NCBI RefSeq assembly: GCF_002901995.1
Contig: NZ_PPQN01000020.1
Coordinates: 1 to 54,157 of the forward strand
Length of the DNA stretch: 54,157 bases
Origin: Staphylococcus coagulans
GTDB lineage: Bacteria > Bacillota > Bacilli > Staphylococcales > Staphylococcaceae
Direction of reading: 5' to 3'
Within the stretch, counting starts at the first letter, position 1; the number at the start of each line of letters is the position of its first letter. The position numbers and the translations under genes are program-made. The notes beneath the pieces are model-generated. The model had not been told where the DNA came from, did not search any database, and was given only the letters and a program-made list of their open reading frames with translations. Below are positions 1 through 9,206 of this stretch, in pieces.

Positions 1-70
1 CCCCCGCGAGCCGTTAAGCCCCTGTCGGTTTTCAAGACCGATCCCTTCAGCCAGACTTGGGTATTCCTCC
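1..70 (-). tRNA. tRNA-Ser (anticodon TGA), 3' end cut by window edge
   Basis: Reading the minus strand from 70, the sequence starts GGAGGAATACCCAAG and has a serine-type D arm. The anticodon stem is CGGTC/GACCG with loop CTTGAAA (a T-G-A anticodon, complement of 32-34). A long variable arm follows, as expected for the class II tRNA-Ser. The T arm and acceptor 3' half lie off the left edge of the window. The molecule decodes UCA and UCG/UCU-type serine codons. Downstream (left) more tRNAs may follow, which cannot be seen here. Confidence 0.93.
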
Positions 71-126
71 GTGTAACGAGCACATAAATATATTATTATA
101 GCTCGTTCACATTGTCAACAAGAATT

Positions 127-1602
127 TTACAAAAATGATACAAAACTTTTTTCATTAATATCATTAATATATTGATGGACTGAAGCAGCCACTTCACGCC
201 CTTCTTTGATTGCCCAAACGACTAAACTTTGACCTCTTCGTGCATCACCAGCTGCAAAGTATTTCGCTTGATTTGTCTGATATTCCTTAGTATCAGCCAC
301 TATTTTTTGTCGTTCTACTTTCAAATTTAAGGCATGTGCAAGCCGAGGTTCTACACCTTCAAAACCAATCGCAAGTAACACAAGATTCGCAGGGATAAAA
401 ATTTCTCGATCATCACCTACGATTGTACCGTCAGCTCTATCTTGTTGGACTTGCGCGTATATACCGCGCACATTTCCGTTTCCATCCAAATCAAAGCGCA
501 TCGTTTGAATACCATATGCACGGGGTTCCTGACCATATTTTGCTTCATACTCTTGGTGCGCATAATCTTTTTTCAATACAGGTTGCGCTAATGGCCAACT
601 GTAATTCATTTCAAAACGTTCTGGTTTTCGAGCTTTACGGTTAAATTGAACAATAGATTCACAGCCATCTCGTAATGCAGTTGCGACACAGTCGGCACCT
701 GTGTCTCCATCACCGATGACGACTACCTTTTTCCCTTTTGCTGTAATCGTTTGTGTATCCAACTCGCCTAATAAAAGTTGTGTTTGTTCAGTTAAATAGT
801 CCATTGCGAAGTGAATACCTTGTCCCATACGTCCTTCTAGTGGTAAGTCACGTGCTTTTTCAGCACCTGTACAAACAACAATGGCATCATATTGTTGATC
901 CAATTCACTTTTAGTAATGTCTTTTCCAACTTCCACATTACATTTAAATGTGATACCCGCTTCTTCTAACAAACGAACACGTCGAAATACGACCTTTTTA
1001 TCTAGTTTCATATTAGGGATACCATAAGTCAGCAAGCCGCCGGGTCTCGCATTTTTTTCATAAACGACTACGGTATATCCTAATGCGTTGAGCTCTTCAG
1101 CGGCAGCTAACCCAGCCGGGCCGCTTCCGATGATCGCAATTTTTTCATCTCGTCGTTGTTCTGGTTGACGTGCTTTGACCCATCCTTGCTCAAACGCTTC
1201 ATCAATGATTGTTCTTTCAATACCTTTAATAGCGACAGATTCGCGATTAATCTTCATTACACATGATGCTTCACAAGGTGCAGGGCAAACGTACCCTGTA
1301 AAGTCAGGAAAATTATTTGTTTCTGATAAACGCGCATAAGCATTTTTAAAGTCACCGCGGTATGTGAGATCATTCCACTCAGGTACATAGTTCCCGAGCG
1401 GACACCCAACAGTTTCACGTCCTACGAGTTCACCGACCTGACAGAATGGCGTACCACAATCCATGCAACGCGCCCCTTGCTGTTGTGCCTCTTCTTTTGT
1501 AAAACGTGATTGATATGCTTCATAGTTTTCAATACGTGTTGTTAAAGGAACTTCCGCGAGCTTTTGTTTGTGATATTTCATAAAACCTTTAAATTCACCC
1601 AT
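127..1602 (-). CDS. gltD: Glutamate synthase [NADPH] small (beta) subunit GltD
   Basis: This 491-residue protein passes electrons from NADPH through FAD and Fe-S clusters to GltB, which makes glutamate from glutamine and 2-oxoglutarate in the cytoplasm. An N-terminal cysteine set (C46, C49, C54, with C106, C110, C114 further on) provides the 4Fe-4S ligands. Two Rossmann motifs follow: GSGPAGLAAAEEL for FAD (about residues 158-170) and GDGDTGADC for NADPH (about 298-306). Its length is normal for the family. The ATG is preceded by AAAGGAGG, which overlaps the gltB stop codon. Only 12 nt separate it from gltB, so the two are cotranscribed and translated in a coupled way. Confidence 0.97.
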   Translation of the reverse strand: MGEFKGFMKYHKQKLAEVPLTTRIENYEAYQSRFTKEEAQQQGARCMDCGTPFCQVGELVGRETVGCPLGNYVPEWNDLTYRGDFKNAYARLSETNNFPDFTGYVCPAPCEASCVMKINRESVAIKGIERTIIDEAFEQGWVKARQPEQRRDEKIAIIGSGPAGLAAAEELNALGYTVVVYEKNARPGGLLTYGIPNMKLDKKVVFRRVRLLEEAGITFKCNVEVGKDITKSELDQQYDAIVVCTGAEKARDLPLEGRMGQGIHFAMDYLTEQTQLLLGELDTQTITAKGKKVVVIGDGDTGADCVATALRDGCESIVQFNRKARKPERFEMNYSWPLAQPVLKKDYAHQEYEAKYGQEPRAYGIQTMRFDLDGNGNVRGIYAQVQQDRADGTIVGDDREIFIPANLVLLAIGFEGVEPRLAHALNLKVERQKIVADTKEYQTNQAKYFAAGDARRGQSLVVWAIKEGREVAASVHQYINDINEKSFVSFL

Positions 1603-1614
1603 AGTTAGCCTCCT

Positions 1615-4600
1615 TTAGTACACTGGAATACGTTCTTCTTGCGTAGTTCCTTCTATAGATCCATTATCATTGAAAGCAGCTAATAGCGCTTCATCCTGTG
1701 AAGTCATCCGTTGCTGATGATAGTGAATTTTTTGCACCATTTTCTTATAATCTTTAGGAATTACTTTTACACATGCTTTTAATTTCGCATCAAAATCAGA
1801 TAAAATGGCAGCCGCTTTTTGACTGTCTGTATATTTCAAGTGACGTTGAATCATCGCTTTTAGCATTTCTTTCTCTTCCTCATCCACAACTTCATCAAAA
1901 TCAAGTGAATCCAATTGATTCTGTGCTTTGAAAGTAGCAACATCTGATGGGAAAATGTAACTCACGCCACCACTCATACCTTGACCAAAGTTTTTACCCA
2001 CATCACCTAAAATGACCACACGGCCTCCTGTCATATATTCAAGACCATGGTCTCCTACACCTTCGACGACAACGTGGACACCACTATTACGAATGCAAAA
2101 ACGTTCGCCCGCGCGACCATTAATATAAGCTTCTCCTTGCGTCGCACCGTAAAAACAAACGTTACCTACAATAATTTCATTTTCACGTGCAACATTCGGT
2201 GCATCAATGACAATCTTACCACCTGATAGCCCTTTACCTACATAGTCATTTGCATCTCCAGTATGTTGAAGTGTCAAACCTTTCGGCATCCATGCCCCTA
2301 AACTTTGACCACCATGTCCTGTCGTTTTTGCAACAATGGTATCCTCTGGCAAACCTTTCAAACCGTAATTCCGCGTAATTTCACTACCTGTGATCACGCC
2401 CACATTACGTTGTTCATTTACAATTTCAAATTGTCCGACAAAGTGTGTTCCTGCTTCAATATATGGTTTTGCGGCTGGCAACAACTGGTTCAAGTCAAAA
2501 CCATGTTCTAATCCATGCTGTTGTTCAATCACTTTTGTACGTGTACCTTCATTTTGATAAAGTAAAGTTTCTAATTTCATCTCTCTTGCTTTAGGATGAT
2601 GATAAGCGACAGAAGAACGTTTGAGTAAGTCTGTACGTCCAACCAGTTCATCCACTGTTCGAACACCTAATTCAGCCATGATTTCTCTTAATTCTTCGGC
2701 CACAAACCGCATATAATTAACCACATATTGCGCTTTACCAGTATAAAGCTTACGTAAATCACCATTTTGTGTCGCAATACCTACTGGGCAAGTATCTTTG
2801 TGACATACACGCATCATGATGCATCCTAGGACGACCAATGGCGCTGTCGCAAATCCAAACTCTTCAGCACCAAGCATACAAGCATAGGCGACATCTCGTC
2901 CTGTTAATAACTTTCCATCTGTTTCTAAACGGACACGTGATCGTAAATCGTTCAACATGAGGGTTTGATGTGTTTCAGCAAGACCTAGCTCCCACGGCAA
3001 TCCCGCGTGTTGAATACTCGTTTTCGGCGAAGCACCTGTTCCGCCATCAAAACCACTGATGACAATTTTATCAGCAAATGCTTTTGCCACACCGGCCGCA
3101 ATTGTTCCGACCCCAGATTTAGAAACCAATTTAACTGTAATATCCGCATCACGATTAACATTTTTCAAATCATGAATTAACTGTGCAAGATCTTCTATAG
3201 AATAGATATCATGATGAGGGGGCGGTGATATCAAACCGATTCCCGGTGTCGAACCTCGAACTTCTGCAATCCACGGATAAACTTTACTGCCTGGTAGCTG
3301 GCCCCCTTCCCCTGGTTTAGCACCTTGCGCAACTTTAATTTGAATCTCTTTCGCATGTTGTAAATAATGGCTCGTCACCCCAAAACGGCCTGAGGCAACC
3401 TGTTTAATCGCACTTTTGTAATCGCGGCCATCTTCTCTCTCTTCGTAACGTGAGCGTGCTTCTCCTCCTTCACCACTATTACTTTTTCCGCCCAATTGAT
3501 TCATGGCTTCTGCAAGCGTTTGGTGGGCTTCTTGAGAGATAGAACCATAACTCATTGCACCTGTTTTAAAGCGTTTAACAATTTCGTCGACCGCTTCCAC
3601 CTGTTCAATATCAATTGATTGTTGCGCTTTAAATGTGAATAAATCACGAATGTGACTACTTGTTTGTTCATTCGCCACTTTAGAAAAAGCTTTAAACTGT
3701 GCATAGTCATTCTCGCGACAAGCATGTTGTAACAATCGTATTGTTGTCGGATTAAATGTATGATGTTGTCCTTGTTGTCGCCATTGGAAAGTGCTTCCTG
3801 GGTCAAGCGTTTGACCTTCCACCGTTTGACGCGCTTTATTTTCTGCATCTAAAGTTTCAATTGAAATACCTGATAATTTCGAAGTTGTCCCCGTAAAATA
3901 TCGATCAACCAGTCTCTCAGATAACCCTACTGCCTCGAATATTTGTGCCCCTTGGTAACTTTGTACCGTTGAGATTCCCATTTTAGCCATCACTTTAATC
4001 AGACCTTCAGACAGTACCGCATTATAACGTGCTACATTTTCAGCAACAGTGCCCTCAAGACGTCCTTGGGTCGTTAAATCAGCAACCGTATGTTGTGCTA
4101 AATAAGGCACTACTGCATTCGCACCATATCCAACTAAACAAGCGAGGTGATGTACCTCACGCGTTTCCCCAGAACTCACCACTAAGCTGGTCTGCATTCG
4201 TAAGTTTTCACGAATGAGGCGTTGATGTATAGCACTTAAAGCCAATAAGGCAGGCATTGCAAAAGTATCACTTTGACGAACATCACTGTCATCTAATACA
4301 ATTACTGTCGCCCCGCGTCTTACTTCTTGAACCACATGATCCCCTAACGCTTCTAATGCCGTCTCTAGACCCTCTGTATATCCGGTTGAAAGATAGGATG
4401 TTTTTAGTGTTTTAGCAACTTCATCCAATTGCGCATGTGTTAACACAGGATGCTTTAACTGAACGCGTTGTAACGCCTCTGGACTAGGATTCAACAAGTT
4501 TCCTTCTCCACCTAAATAACTGAGCTCACTTGTAACAATTTTTTCTCTATAAGCATCTATCGGCGGATTTGTCACTTGCGCAAATAATTGTTTGAAATAA

Positions 4601-6126
4601 TTGAAGAGTGACTCGGGCCGATGATTTAACACGGCTAAAGGGGCATCGTAACCCATCGCGCCGATAGGATCTTTACCACCTGACACTAATTCCGTTAAAT
4701 ATTTATCTAGTTCTTCTTTTGTATAGCCATATCGCTTTTGCATCGCGAAAGCTTCGTCTGTTGTTAATTTATCGTCTTGATAAGGAATTGTTTCCAAATT
4801 AAGGTTAAGTTGGTGTGTTTCAAGCCATTCTTGGTACGGATATTGTTGTGCGATTGTTGTTTTCAGTTCATAGTTTTCAATCACTTTATGTTGATTAAAA
4901 TCGACTAAAAGTAATTTTCCTGGGTTCAACTGTCCTTTAAATGCTACGTCTGCTTCATCTACATCAACGACACCGACTTCCGAAGAAAATACAATTTCGT
5001 TCTGCTTTGTAATCGTATAGCGACCCGGACGCAAACCATTTCTATCTGTTAGTGCCCCTAGCTTGTCGCCATCGCAAAACGAAATCATAGTTGGACCATC
5101 CCAAGGTTCCATTAAATAGCTATAAAATTCATAAAAGGCCCGAACTTTCGGATCATTGCTTTTGTTATATAGCCAAGGTTCCGGAATGAGTAGCATGGCT
5201 GCTTGCTCAGGTGGCATCGCTAAACTTAAAAATTCAAGCGCATTATCAACAATTGCCGAGTCGCTTCCTGTTTCATCAAGTATCTCTTCCACTTTCTCAT
5301 GTTCTTCGCCAAAAACAGTCTCGATTAAACGACGTTGACGTGCACGCATCCAATTCACATTTCCTCTAATTGTATTAATTTCACCATTATGCATAAGCAA
5401 GCGATTCGGATGGGCGCGTTCCCAACTTGGAAAAGTATTCGTACTGAAACGGGAATGTACTGAACCAAACTTGGATACATAGTCTTGTTGTTGTAAATCG
5501 ATATAAAGACGTTTAATTTGATCTGAACGTAACCATCCTTTATAAACGATTGTTCGACGGGATAAGCTTGTAAAATAAAGGCCCAATCCCTGTTCATGAC
5601 TATATTTTTCAATCTGTTTGCGAGAAAGATATAAGGCACGGTCGAAATTTTGGGCCTTCTGGTTTGAGACAAAGATTTGCTGAATGGCTGGCATCGTATC
5701 CGCTACGCGTGTAGCCAAGCATGTTATATCAACAGTCACTTCACGATAGCCCAACACTTGCAACCCTTCGCTTTCAAATATGGATGCAAATGCTGACGCG
5801 TGTGGCGTGTCAGAAATCAAGTCTCGTGAAAACATCATTCCAACAGCATAGGCGCCCTCTTTAGGAAGTGAAAATGATGTCACTTGGTTAAAATATTGAT
5901 ATGGAATTTCAGTCATAATGCCCGCGCCATCCCCAGTAATACCATCTGCGCTAATTCCTCCACGATGATCTAAGCGACGTAACATTTCTAAAGATTTTTC
6001 AACAATAGCATGTGAACGTTCATTATTCATGTTGGCATAAAATCCAATACCACATGCATCGTGCTCTTCGCGACTGTCATAGAGTCCAATTTTTGTATAG
6101 TTAGAATTATTAGACATTTCTGACAC
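1615..6126 (-). CDS. gltB: Glutamate synthase large (alpha) subunit GltB
   Basis: GltB (1503 residues) hydrolyses glutamine and channels the ammonia to 2-oxoglutarate to form two glutamates. The N-terminal class II amidotransferase domain has its nucleophile at C25 in DACGIGF, so residues 1-24 should be a propeptide that is removed. The FMN-binding synthase domain carries the long Gly-rich stretch around ISGFDGGTGASP, followed by the 3Fe-4S ligands C1102, C1108 and C1113 (Cx5Cx4C). The C-terminal GXGXG beta-helix (glycine-rich repeats such as GKGLSGGKIVI) ends the protein. Length and domain order are those of bacterial GltB. Transcription starts from a good sigma-A promoter next to a GltC box. 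Confidence 0.98.
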   Translation of the reverse strand: MSEMSNNSNYTKIGLYDSREEHDACGIGFYANMNNERSHAIVEKSLEMLRRLDHRGGISADGITGDGAGIMTEIPYQYFNQVTSFSLPKEGAYAVGMMFSRDLISDTPHASAFASIFESEGLQVLGYREVTVDITCLATRVADTMPAIQQIFVSNQKAQNFDRALYLSRKQIEKYSHEQGLGLYFTSLSRRTIVYKGWLRSDQIKRLYIDLQQQDYVSKFGSVHSRFSTNTFPSWERAHPNRLLMHNGEINTIRGNVNWMRARQRRLIETVFGEEHEKVEEILDETGSDSAIVDNALEFLSLAMPPEQAAMLLIPEPWLYNKSNDPKVRAFYEFYSYLMEPWDGPTMISFCDGDKLGALTDRNGLRPGRYTITKQNEIVFSSEVGVVDVDEADVAFKGQLNPGKLLLVDFNQHKVIENYELKTTIAQQYPYQEWLETHQLNLNLETIPYQDDKLTTDEAFAMQKRYGYTKEELDKYLTELVSGGKDPIGAMGYDAPLAVLNHRPESLFNYFKQLFAQVTNPPIDAYREKIVTSELSYLGGEGNLLNPSPEALQRVQLKHPVLTHAQLDEVAKTLKTSYLSTGYTEGLETALEALGDHVVQEVRRGATVIVLDDSDVRQSDTFAMPALLALSAIHQRLIRENLRMQTSLVVSSGETREVHHLACLVGYGANAVVPYLAQHTVADLTTQGRLEGTVAENVARYNAVLSEGLIKVMAKMGISTVQSYQGAQIFEAVGLSERLVDRYFTGTTSKLSGISIETLDAENKARQTVEGQTLDPGSTFQWRQQGQHHTFNPTTIRLLQHACRENDYAQFKAFSKVANEQTSSHIRDLFTFKAQQSIDIEQVEAVDEIVKRFKTGAMSYGSISQEAHQTLAEAMNQLGGKSNSGEGGEARSRYEEREDGRDYKSAIKQVASGRFGVTSHYLQHAKEIQIKVAQGAKPGEGGQLPGSKVYPWIAEVRGSTPGIGLISPPPHHDIYSIEDLAQLIHDLKNVNRDADITVKLVSKSGVGTIAAGVAKAFADKIVISGFDGGTGASPKTSIQHAGLPWELGLAETHQTLMLNDLRSRVRLETDGKLLTGRDVAYACMLGAEEFGFATAPLVVLGCIMMRVCHKDTCPVGIATQNGDLRKLYTGKAQYVVNYMRFVAEELREIMAELGVRTVDELVGRTDLLKRSSVAYHHPKAREMKLETLLYQNEGTRTKVIEQQHGLEHGFDLNQLLPAAKPYIEAGTHFVGQFEIVNEQRNVGVITGSEITRNYGLKGLPEDTIVAKTTGHGGQSLGAWMPKGLTLQHTGDANDYVGKGLSGGKIVIDAPNVARENEIIVGNVCFYGATQGEAYINGRAGERFCIRNSGVHVVVEGVGDHGLEYMTGGRVVILGDVGKNFGQGMSGGVSYIFPSDVATFKAQNQLDSLDFDEVVDEEEKEMLKAMIQRHLKYTDSQKAAAILSDFDAKLKACVKVIPKDYKKMVQKIHYHQQRMTSQDEALLAAFNDNGSIEGTTQEERIPVY

Positions 6127-6146
6127 CTCTCTTTAATAGTATTCTA

Positions 6147-6176
6147 ACTATAGCGGAATCCTATTCATCACATCAA
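6147..6176 (-). promoter_or_regulatory. gltB sigma-A promoter
   Basis: On the minus strand there is a -35 TTGATG (6171-6176), an 18-nt spacer and a -10 TATAGT (6147-6152). This puts the start about 15-20 nt upstream of the gltB ATG region. The GltC dyad at 6198-6212 lies just upstream of the -35, the position expected for a LysR-type activator. Confidence 0.7.
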
Positions 6177-6197
6177 TATATACTTGAGATGAAATCT

Positions 6198-6212
6198 ATC
6201 TCATTTTGAGAT
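6198..6212. promoter_or_regulatory. GltC box (LysR-type dyad) between gltB and gltC
   Basis: ATCTCATTTTGAGAT is a perfect 6-3-6 inverted repeat and matches the Box I that GltC binds in Bacillus subtilis. A second, partial dyad, AGAT-GAA-ATCT (6187-6197), abuts it toward gltB and could be the regulatory half-site contacted when 2-oxoglutarate is bound. The site would activate gltBD and autoregulate gltC. Confidence 0.85.
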
Positions 6213-6238
6213 AATATAAAAATGAAGGGGGAATTTTT

Positions 6239-7117
6239 ATGGAGCTTAAACAGTTGAAATACTTTGTAGAAGTGGCTAAGCGTGAACACATTTCAGAAGC
6301 GGCACTCGAACTCAATGTTGCACAATCAGCAATTAGCCGACATATGCACAACCTAGAAGTCGAGTTAGGAACTTCGCTTTTTTATCGTAGTGGCCGCAAC
6401 ATTTTCTTAACGACTGAGGGGAAACAATTATTAAAACATGCGCAATCGATACTTGAGCAAGTGGATCACACATTATCTCAATTTCAAACACAAGTTCAAC
6501 AAAAGCAAAGCGTTTTTACAATCGGCTATGTCAATGGTTCAATTGGCCAAATTTTACCACAAGTGTTACAAACCATCGAAACAGAACTGGCTTTATCACT
6601 TGTACCTACCTTATTAGATGAAGAAACAACTTTACCCTCCTTGCAATCACAAGATATCGACTTAGCCCTGACAACAGCAACCATTCATGATAATACACTA
6701 GAAAGCCTGCCCCTTTTTGAAGAAACATACGTGCTTTATGGGGGTACACACGCCCCTATCATGAACGTTCCTAATCCACCGCTCAGCTATATACTCAAAC
6801 AACCTTTGTACATACACGAGCCTTTGCCTACTGACCTAAAATTATATTTAACAACACATGCTGAGACACCCGTACATATCATTAATAATCCGCAATTTGC
6901 ACGATTTATTTTACAAAATCAAAAAGGCTTTGTACTTGCACCTGCTTTCATCAACTTATATAGTCAAAATCAACAGTGGAAAAAAATTTCATTGTCACAT
7001 ACAGATATCAAAAAAACATTTCACCTTGTATATCGACGAGATTTACAAAAACCATTATTAAATGAGGTCATTAAAATTATAATGACCCATACACAACAAC
7101 GTTCGATTTATCACTAA
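6239..7117 (+). CDS. gltC: LysR-family transcriptional activator of gltBD, GltC
   Basis: This 292-residue protein has an N-terminal winged helix-turn-helix (MELKQLKYFVEVAKREHISEAA start, residues 1-60). A periplasmic-binding-like effector domain follows (about 90-290), the LysR architecture. It is divergent from gltB with a GltC box in the 112-nt gap. That context identifies it as the glutamate synthase activator that senses 2-oxoglutarate and glutamate. The start ATG follows AAGGGGGAA. The next gene begins only 11 nt after its stop, so the YibE/F-like pair probably shares its transcript. Confidence 0.93.
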   Translation: MELKQLKYFVEVAKREHISEAALELNVAQSAISRHMHNLEVELGTSLFYRSGRNIFLTTEGKQLLKHAQSILEQVDHTLSQFQTQVQQKQSVFTIGYVNGSIGQILPQVLQTIETELALSLVPTLLDEETTLPSLQSQDIDLALTTATIHDNTLESLPLFEETYVLYGGTHAPIMNVPNPPLSYILKQPLYIHEPLPTDLKLYLTTHAETPVHIINNPQFARFILQNQKGFVLAPAFINLYSQNQQWKKISLSHTDIKKTFHLVYRRDLQKPLLNEVIKIIMTHTQQRSIYH

Positions 7118-7128
7118 GGAGACTTATT

Positions 7129-8235
7129 ATGAAACAAAAACGTCATTTATGGAATTACTTTATCGCGATTTGTATTATTCTCGCGTTATTGGCAATTCTC
7201 TTCACTCGAGTGAACACCTCTTTTTATCGGATACCGATTGGAGAAGTCGTTCATGTCGACCAACATCACAGCGAAAAATCTGTTGATGATCAACATAATC
7301 GAGACACTAAATATCATGATGTCCTGAAAATTAAAGTTTTAAATACATCTAAAAAGGATCAAATTGTACACGTCGATCACCTATATAACGCTTCTCAAAC
7401 CGAAGCACAGGCTTACCAAGTGGGCGATAAAGTACTACTCCATATAGATAAAGCAGGTAAAGATAACTTTATTATCGAAAAGAAACGCGATACTGTAATT
7501 GTCACAATTGTAAGCTTCTTTCTCATTGCACTAATCATTGTGGGGCACCGCATTGGCTTGCAATCGATTATTTCATTATTGATTAATTCTGTTGCGATTT
7601 TACTAGCCATTAGCCTGTATCACGCAAATACGAATCTCAATTTGTTTCTATTGATGTCCGGATCTATAGTTATAGCAACCACCTTAACGCTTTGGCTCGT
7701 CATCGGTTGGTCTATGCGTACCGTTGTCACCATTCTTAGTACATTGTTAGGCACCTTTATTTGTATATTTATCGCATGGTCTGTTATTTCACTCACAAAT
7801 AGCCAAGGGATTAAATATGAAACCATGAGCTTTTTGACAATTCAACCTAAAACAGTCTTTTTAACCTCTGTTATGGTAGGGACTTTAGGCGCAGTTATGG
7901 ACGTGGCTATTACAATATCTAGTGGTATGTATGAAGTGCTACAACGGGCGCCTCATATTTCAACTGAGCGTTGGGTTTTGGCCGGCCGTAATATCGGACA
8001 GGATATCATGGGAACAATGACAAATATTTTATTATTTTCTTATCTCGCAGGTAGCCTCCCAATGCTCTTACTTTATTTAAAAAATGGGAATACCCTCACC
8101 TATAGTATTTCTATGAACTGGTCTTTAGAAGTTTCACGTGCCATTACAGGCGGTATAGGTATCGTCTTAACAATTCCATTAACAATCCTACTCATGCAAG
8201 TATGGTTGAAATGGTTAGGAGGCAAGCATCAATGA
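7129..8235 (+). CDS. YibE/F-like membrane protein (first of pair)
   Basis: This is a 368-residue integral membrane protein. One N-terminal membrane segment (about residues 10-28) is followed by an extracytoplasmic region of about 90 residues with beta character. Then come about six hydrophobic helices, one with the family-typical VMDVAITISSGMYEV stretch. It matches the YibE/YibF family, whose biochemical role is not established. Its ATG follows AAGGAGAC. It sits 11 nt behind gltC, and its stop overlaps the next start (ATGA), so the three genes look like one operon. Confidence 0.85.
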   Translation: MKQKRHLWNYFIAICIILALLAILFTRVNTSFYRIPIGEVVHVDQHHSEKSVDDQHNRDTKYHDVLKIKVLNTSKKDQIVHVDHLYNASQTEAQAYQVGDKVLLHIDKAGKDNFIIEKKRDTVIVTIVSFFLIALIIVGHRIGLQSIISLLINSVAILLAISLYHANTNLNLFLLMSGSIVIATTLTLWLVIGWSMRTVVTILSTLLGTFICIFIAWSVISLTNSQGIKYETMSFLTIQPKTVFLTSVMVGTLGAVMDVAITISSGMYEVLQRAPHISTERWVLAGRNIGQDIMGTMTNILLFSYLAGSLPMLLLYLKNGNTLTYSISMNWSLEVSRAITGGIGIVLTIPLTILLMQVWLKWLGGKHQ

Positions 8236-8987
8236 ACGCAATTGTGATATTAAGTTTAATTTTACTCATACTGATGCTCGTTTTTGGAGGCCGCAGTGGC
8301 TTCGTTTCGTTTTTAACACTGTTTTTAAATTTTATTGTACTTTTCATTGCGATATTATTTATCGTATTTCGCGCGCCAATTTATTTAGTCACGTTTGTCT
8401 TTTGTATCATCATCGCTGTGATTAATCTTTTTCTACTTAACAAGTTCAATATAAAGACACTTGCAGCGTTCATTTCTAGTATCGTGACGACTTTATTAAT
8501 GATTGCTGCGATTTATCTCTCCGTTCACTGGGGCCATTTACAAGGTTTTACGCAAGAAGAGCAAGACGAAACCTATGTCTTTTCATTGAATATTGGGATT
8601 GATATGGAGCAGTTTATGATTTTTACAGTCATTCTCGCCGTCATTGCTGCAGTGATTGACTTAGCCATTACCATCAGCTCGCCTGTTTTTGAGTTACACG
8701 AAGCGAACCCTTCATTGACAAGGCGTGAACTCTTCCAATCAGGCATGCGTGTAGGACGTGAAATATTAGCCACTTCAGCGAATACGATTTATCTCGCATT
8801 ACTCGGTGGCTCAATGACAATCGTCTTTTGGTTTTTCAATTTACACTATAGTTTCGGTCATCTGATTAATGCGAAATTATTTGCACAAGAACTAGTAACT
8901 ATCGTATTAGGCGGTATTGCCATAGCCGTTTGTATTCCAATCACTTCTATTATTACTGCATGGTTAGTGAAGCAATATCACCACTAA
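8232..8987 (+). CDS. YibE/F-like membrane protein (second of pair)
   Basis: The start is taken at the ATG at 8232, which overlaps the preceding stop as ATGA and has AGGAGG at 8217-8222. The in-frame ATG at 8202 has no ribosome site. The resulting 251-residue protein has about seven hydrophobic segments and repeats the motif VIDLAITISSPVFEL seen in its neighbour. The pair therefore arose from a common membrane core, with this member lacking the extracytoplasmic domain. A joint membrane complex is likely (inference); the substrate is unknown. Confidence 0.83.
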   Translation: MNAIVILSLILLILMLVFGGRSGFVSFLTLFLNFIVLFIAILFIVFRAPIYLVTFVFCIIIAVINLFLLNKFNIKTLAAFISSIVTTLLMIAAIYLSVHWGHLQGFTQEEQDETYVFSLNIGIDMEQFMIFTVILAVIAAVIDLAITISSPVFELHEANPSLTRRELFQSGMRVGREILATSANTIYLALLGGSMTIVFWFFNLHYSFGHLINAKLFAQELVTIVLGGIAIAVCIPITSIITAWLVKQYHH

Positions 8988-9027
8988 ATCATCCTTATAC
9001 AATTTCAAAAGCGTAAAGCAACAGGTT

Positions 9028-9064
9028 CGAGGCTGGGACATCATTCCCGGTCTCGCCTTTTCTT
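9028..9064 (+). terminator. Terminator after the YibE/F-like operon
   Basis: CGAGGCTGGGA (9028-9038) pairs with TCCCGGTCTCG (9045-9055) with two G-U pairs, followed by a T-rich tract. It closes the gltC-YibE/F operon and is one of several hairpins of this kind in the window. Confidence 0.8.
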
Positions 9065-9103
9065 GTTTGAGTATATATTGAGTTAAACCTTCTCCCTCTA
9101 AAA

Positions 9104-9197
9104 AAGCGCGTTTAGAATGCTACTTATGCCCAGGTTCATGCCTTTTAACCGCTCAATTATTAATCGAAGCGCGTTTCGGGTAAAACTTATGACGAGG
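9104..9197 (+). repeat. Diverged tandem copy of the leader/RBS segment before the UvrA-like gene
   Basis: The 31-nt segments 9104-9134 and 9167-9197 share AAGCGCGTTT, then ACTTATG, then AGG at the same spacing (22 of 31 identical by eye). The second copy contains the ribosome site GACGAGGTG of the UvrA-like gene. The first ends in CAGGTTCATG, which resembles a decayed ribosome site and start. This suggests an old local duplication of the gene's 5' leader. Confidence 0.5.
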
Positions 9198-9206
9198 TGA
9201 AAAATA

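Noticed and set aside
423..644. Open frames opposite gltD, gltB, ppdK, the cnt genes and the lipase
   Set aside because: No ribosome sites and no family features; they are shadows of the strongly supported genes on the other strand.
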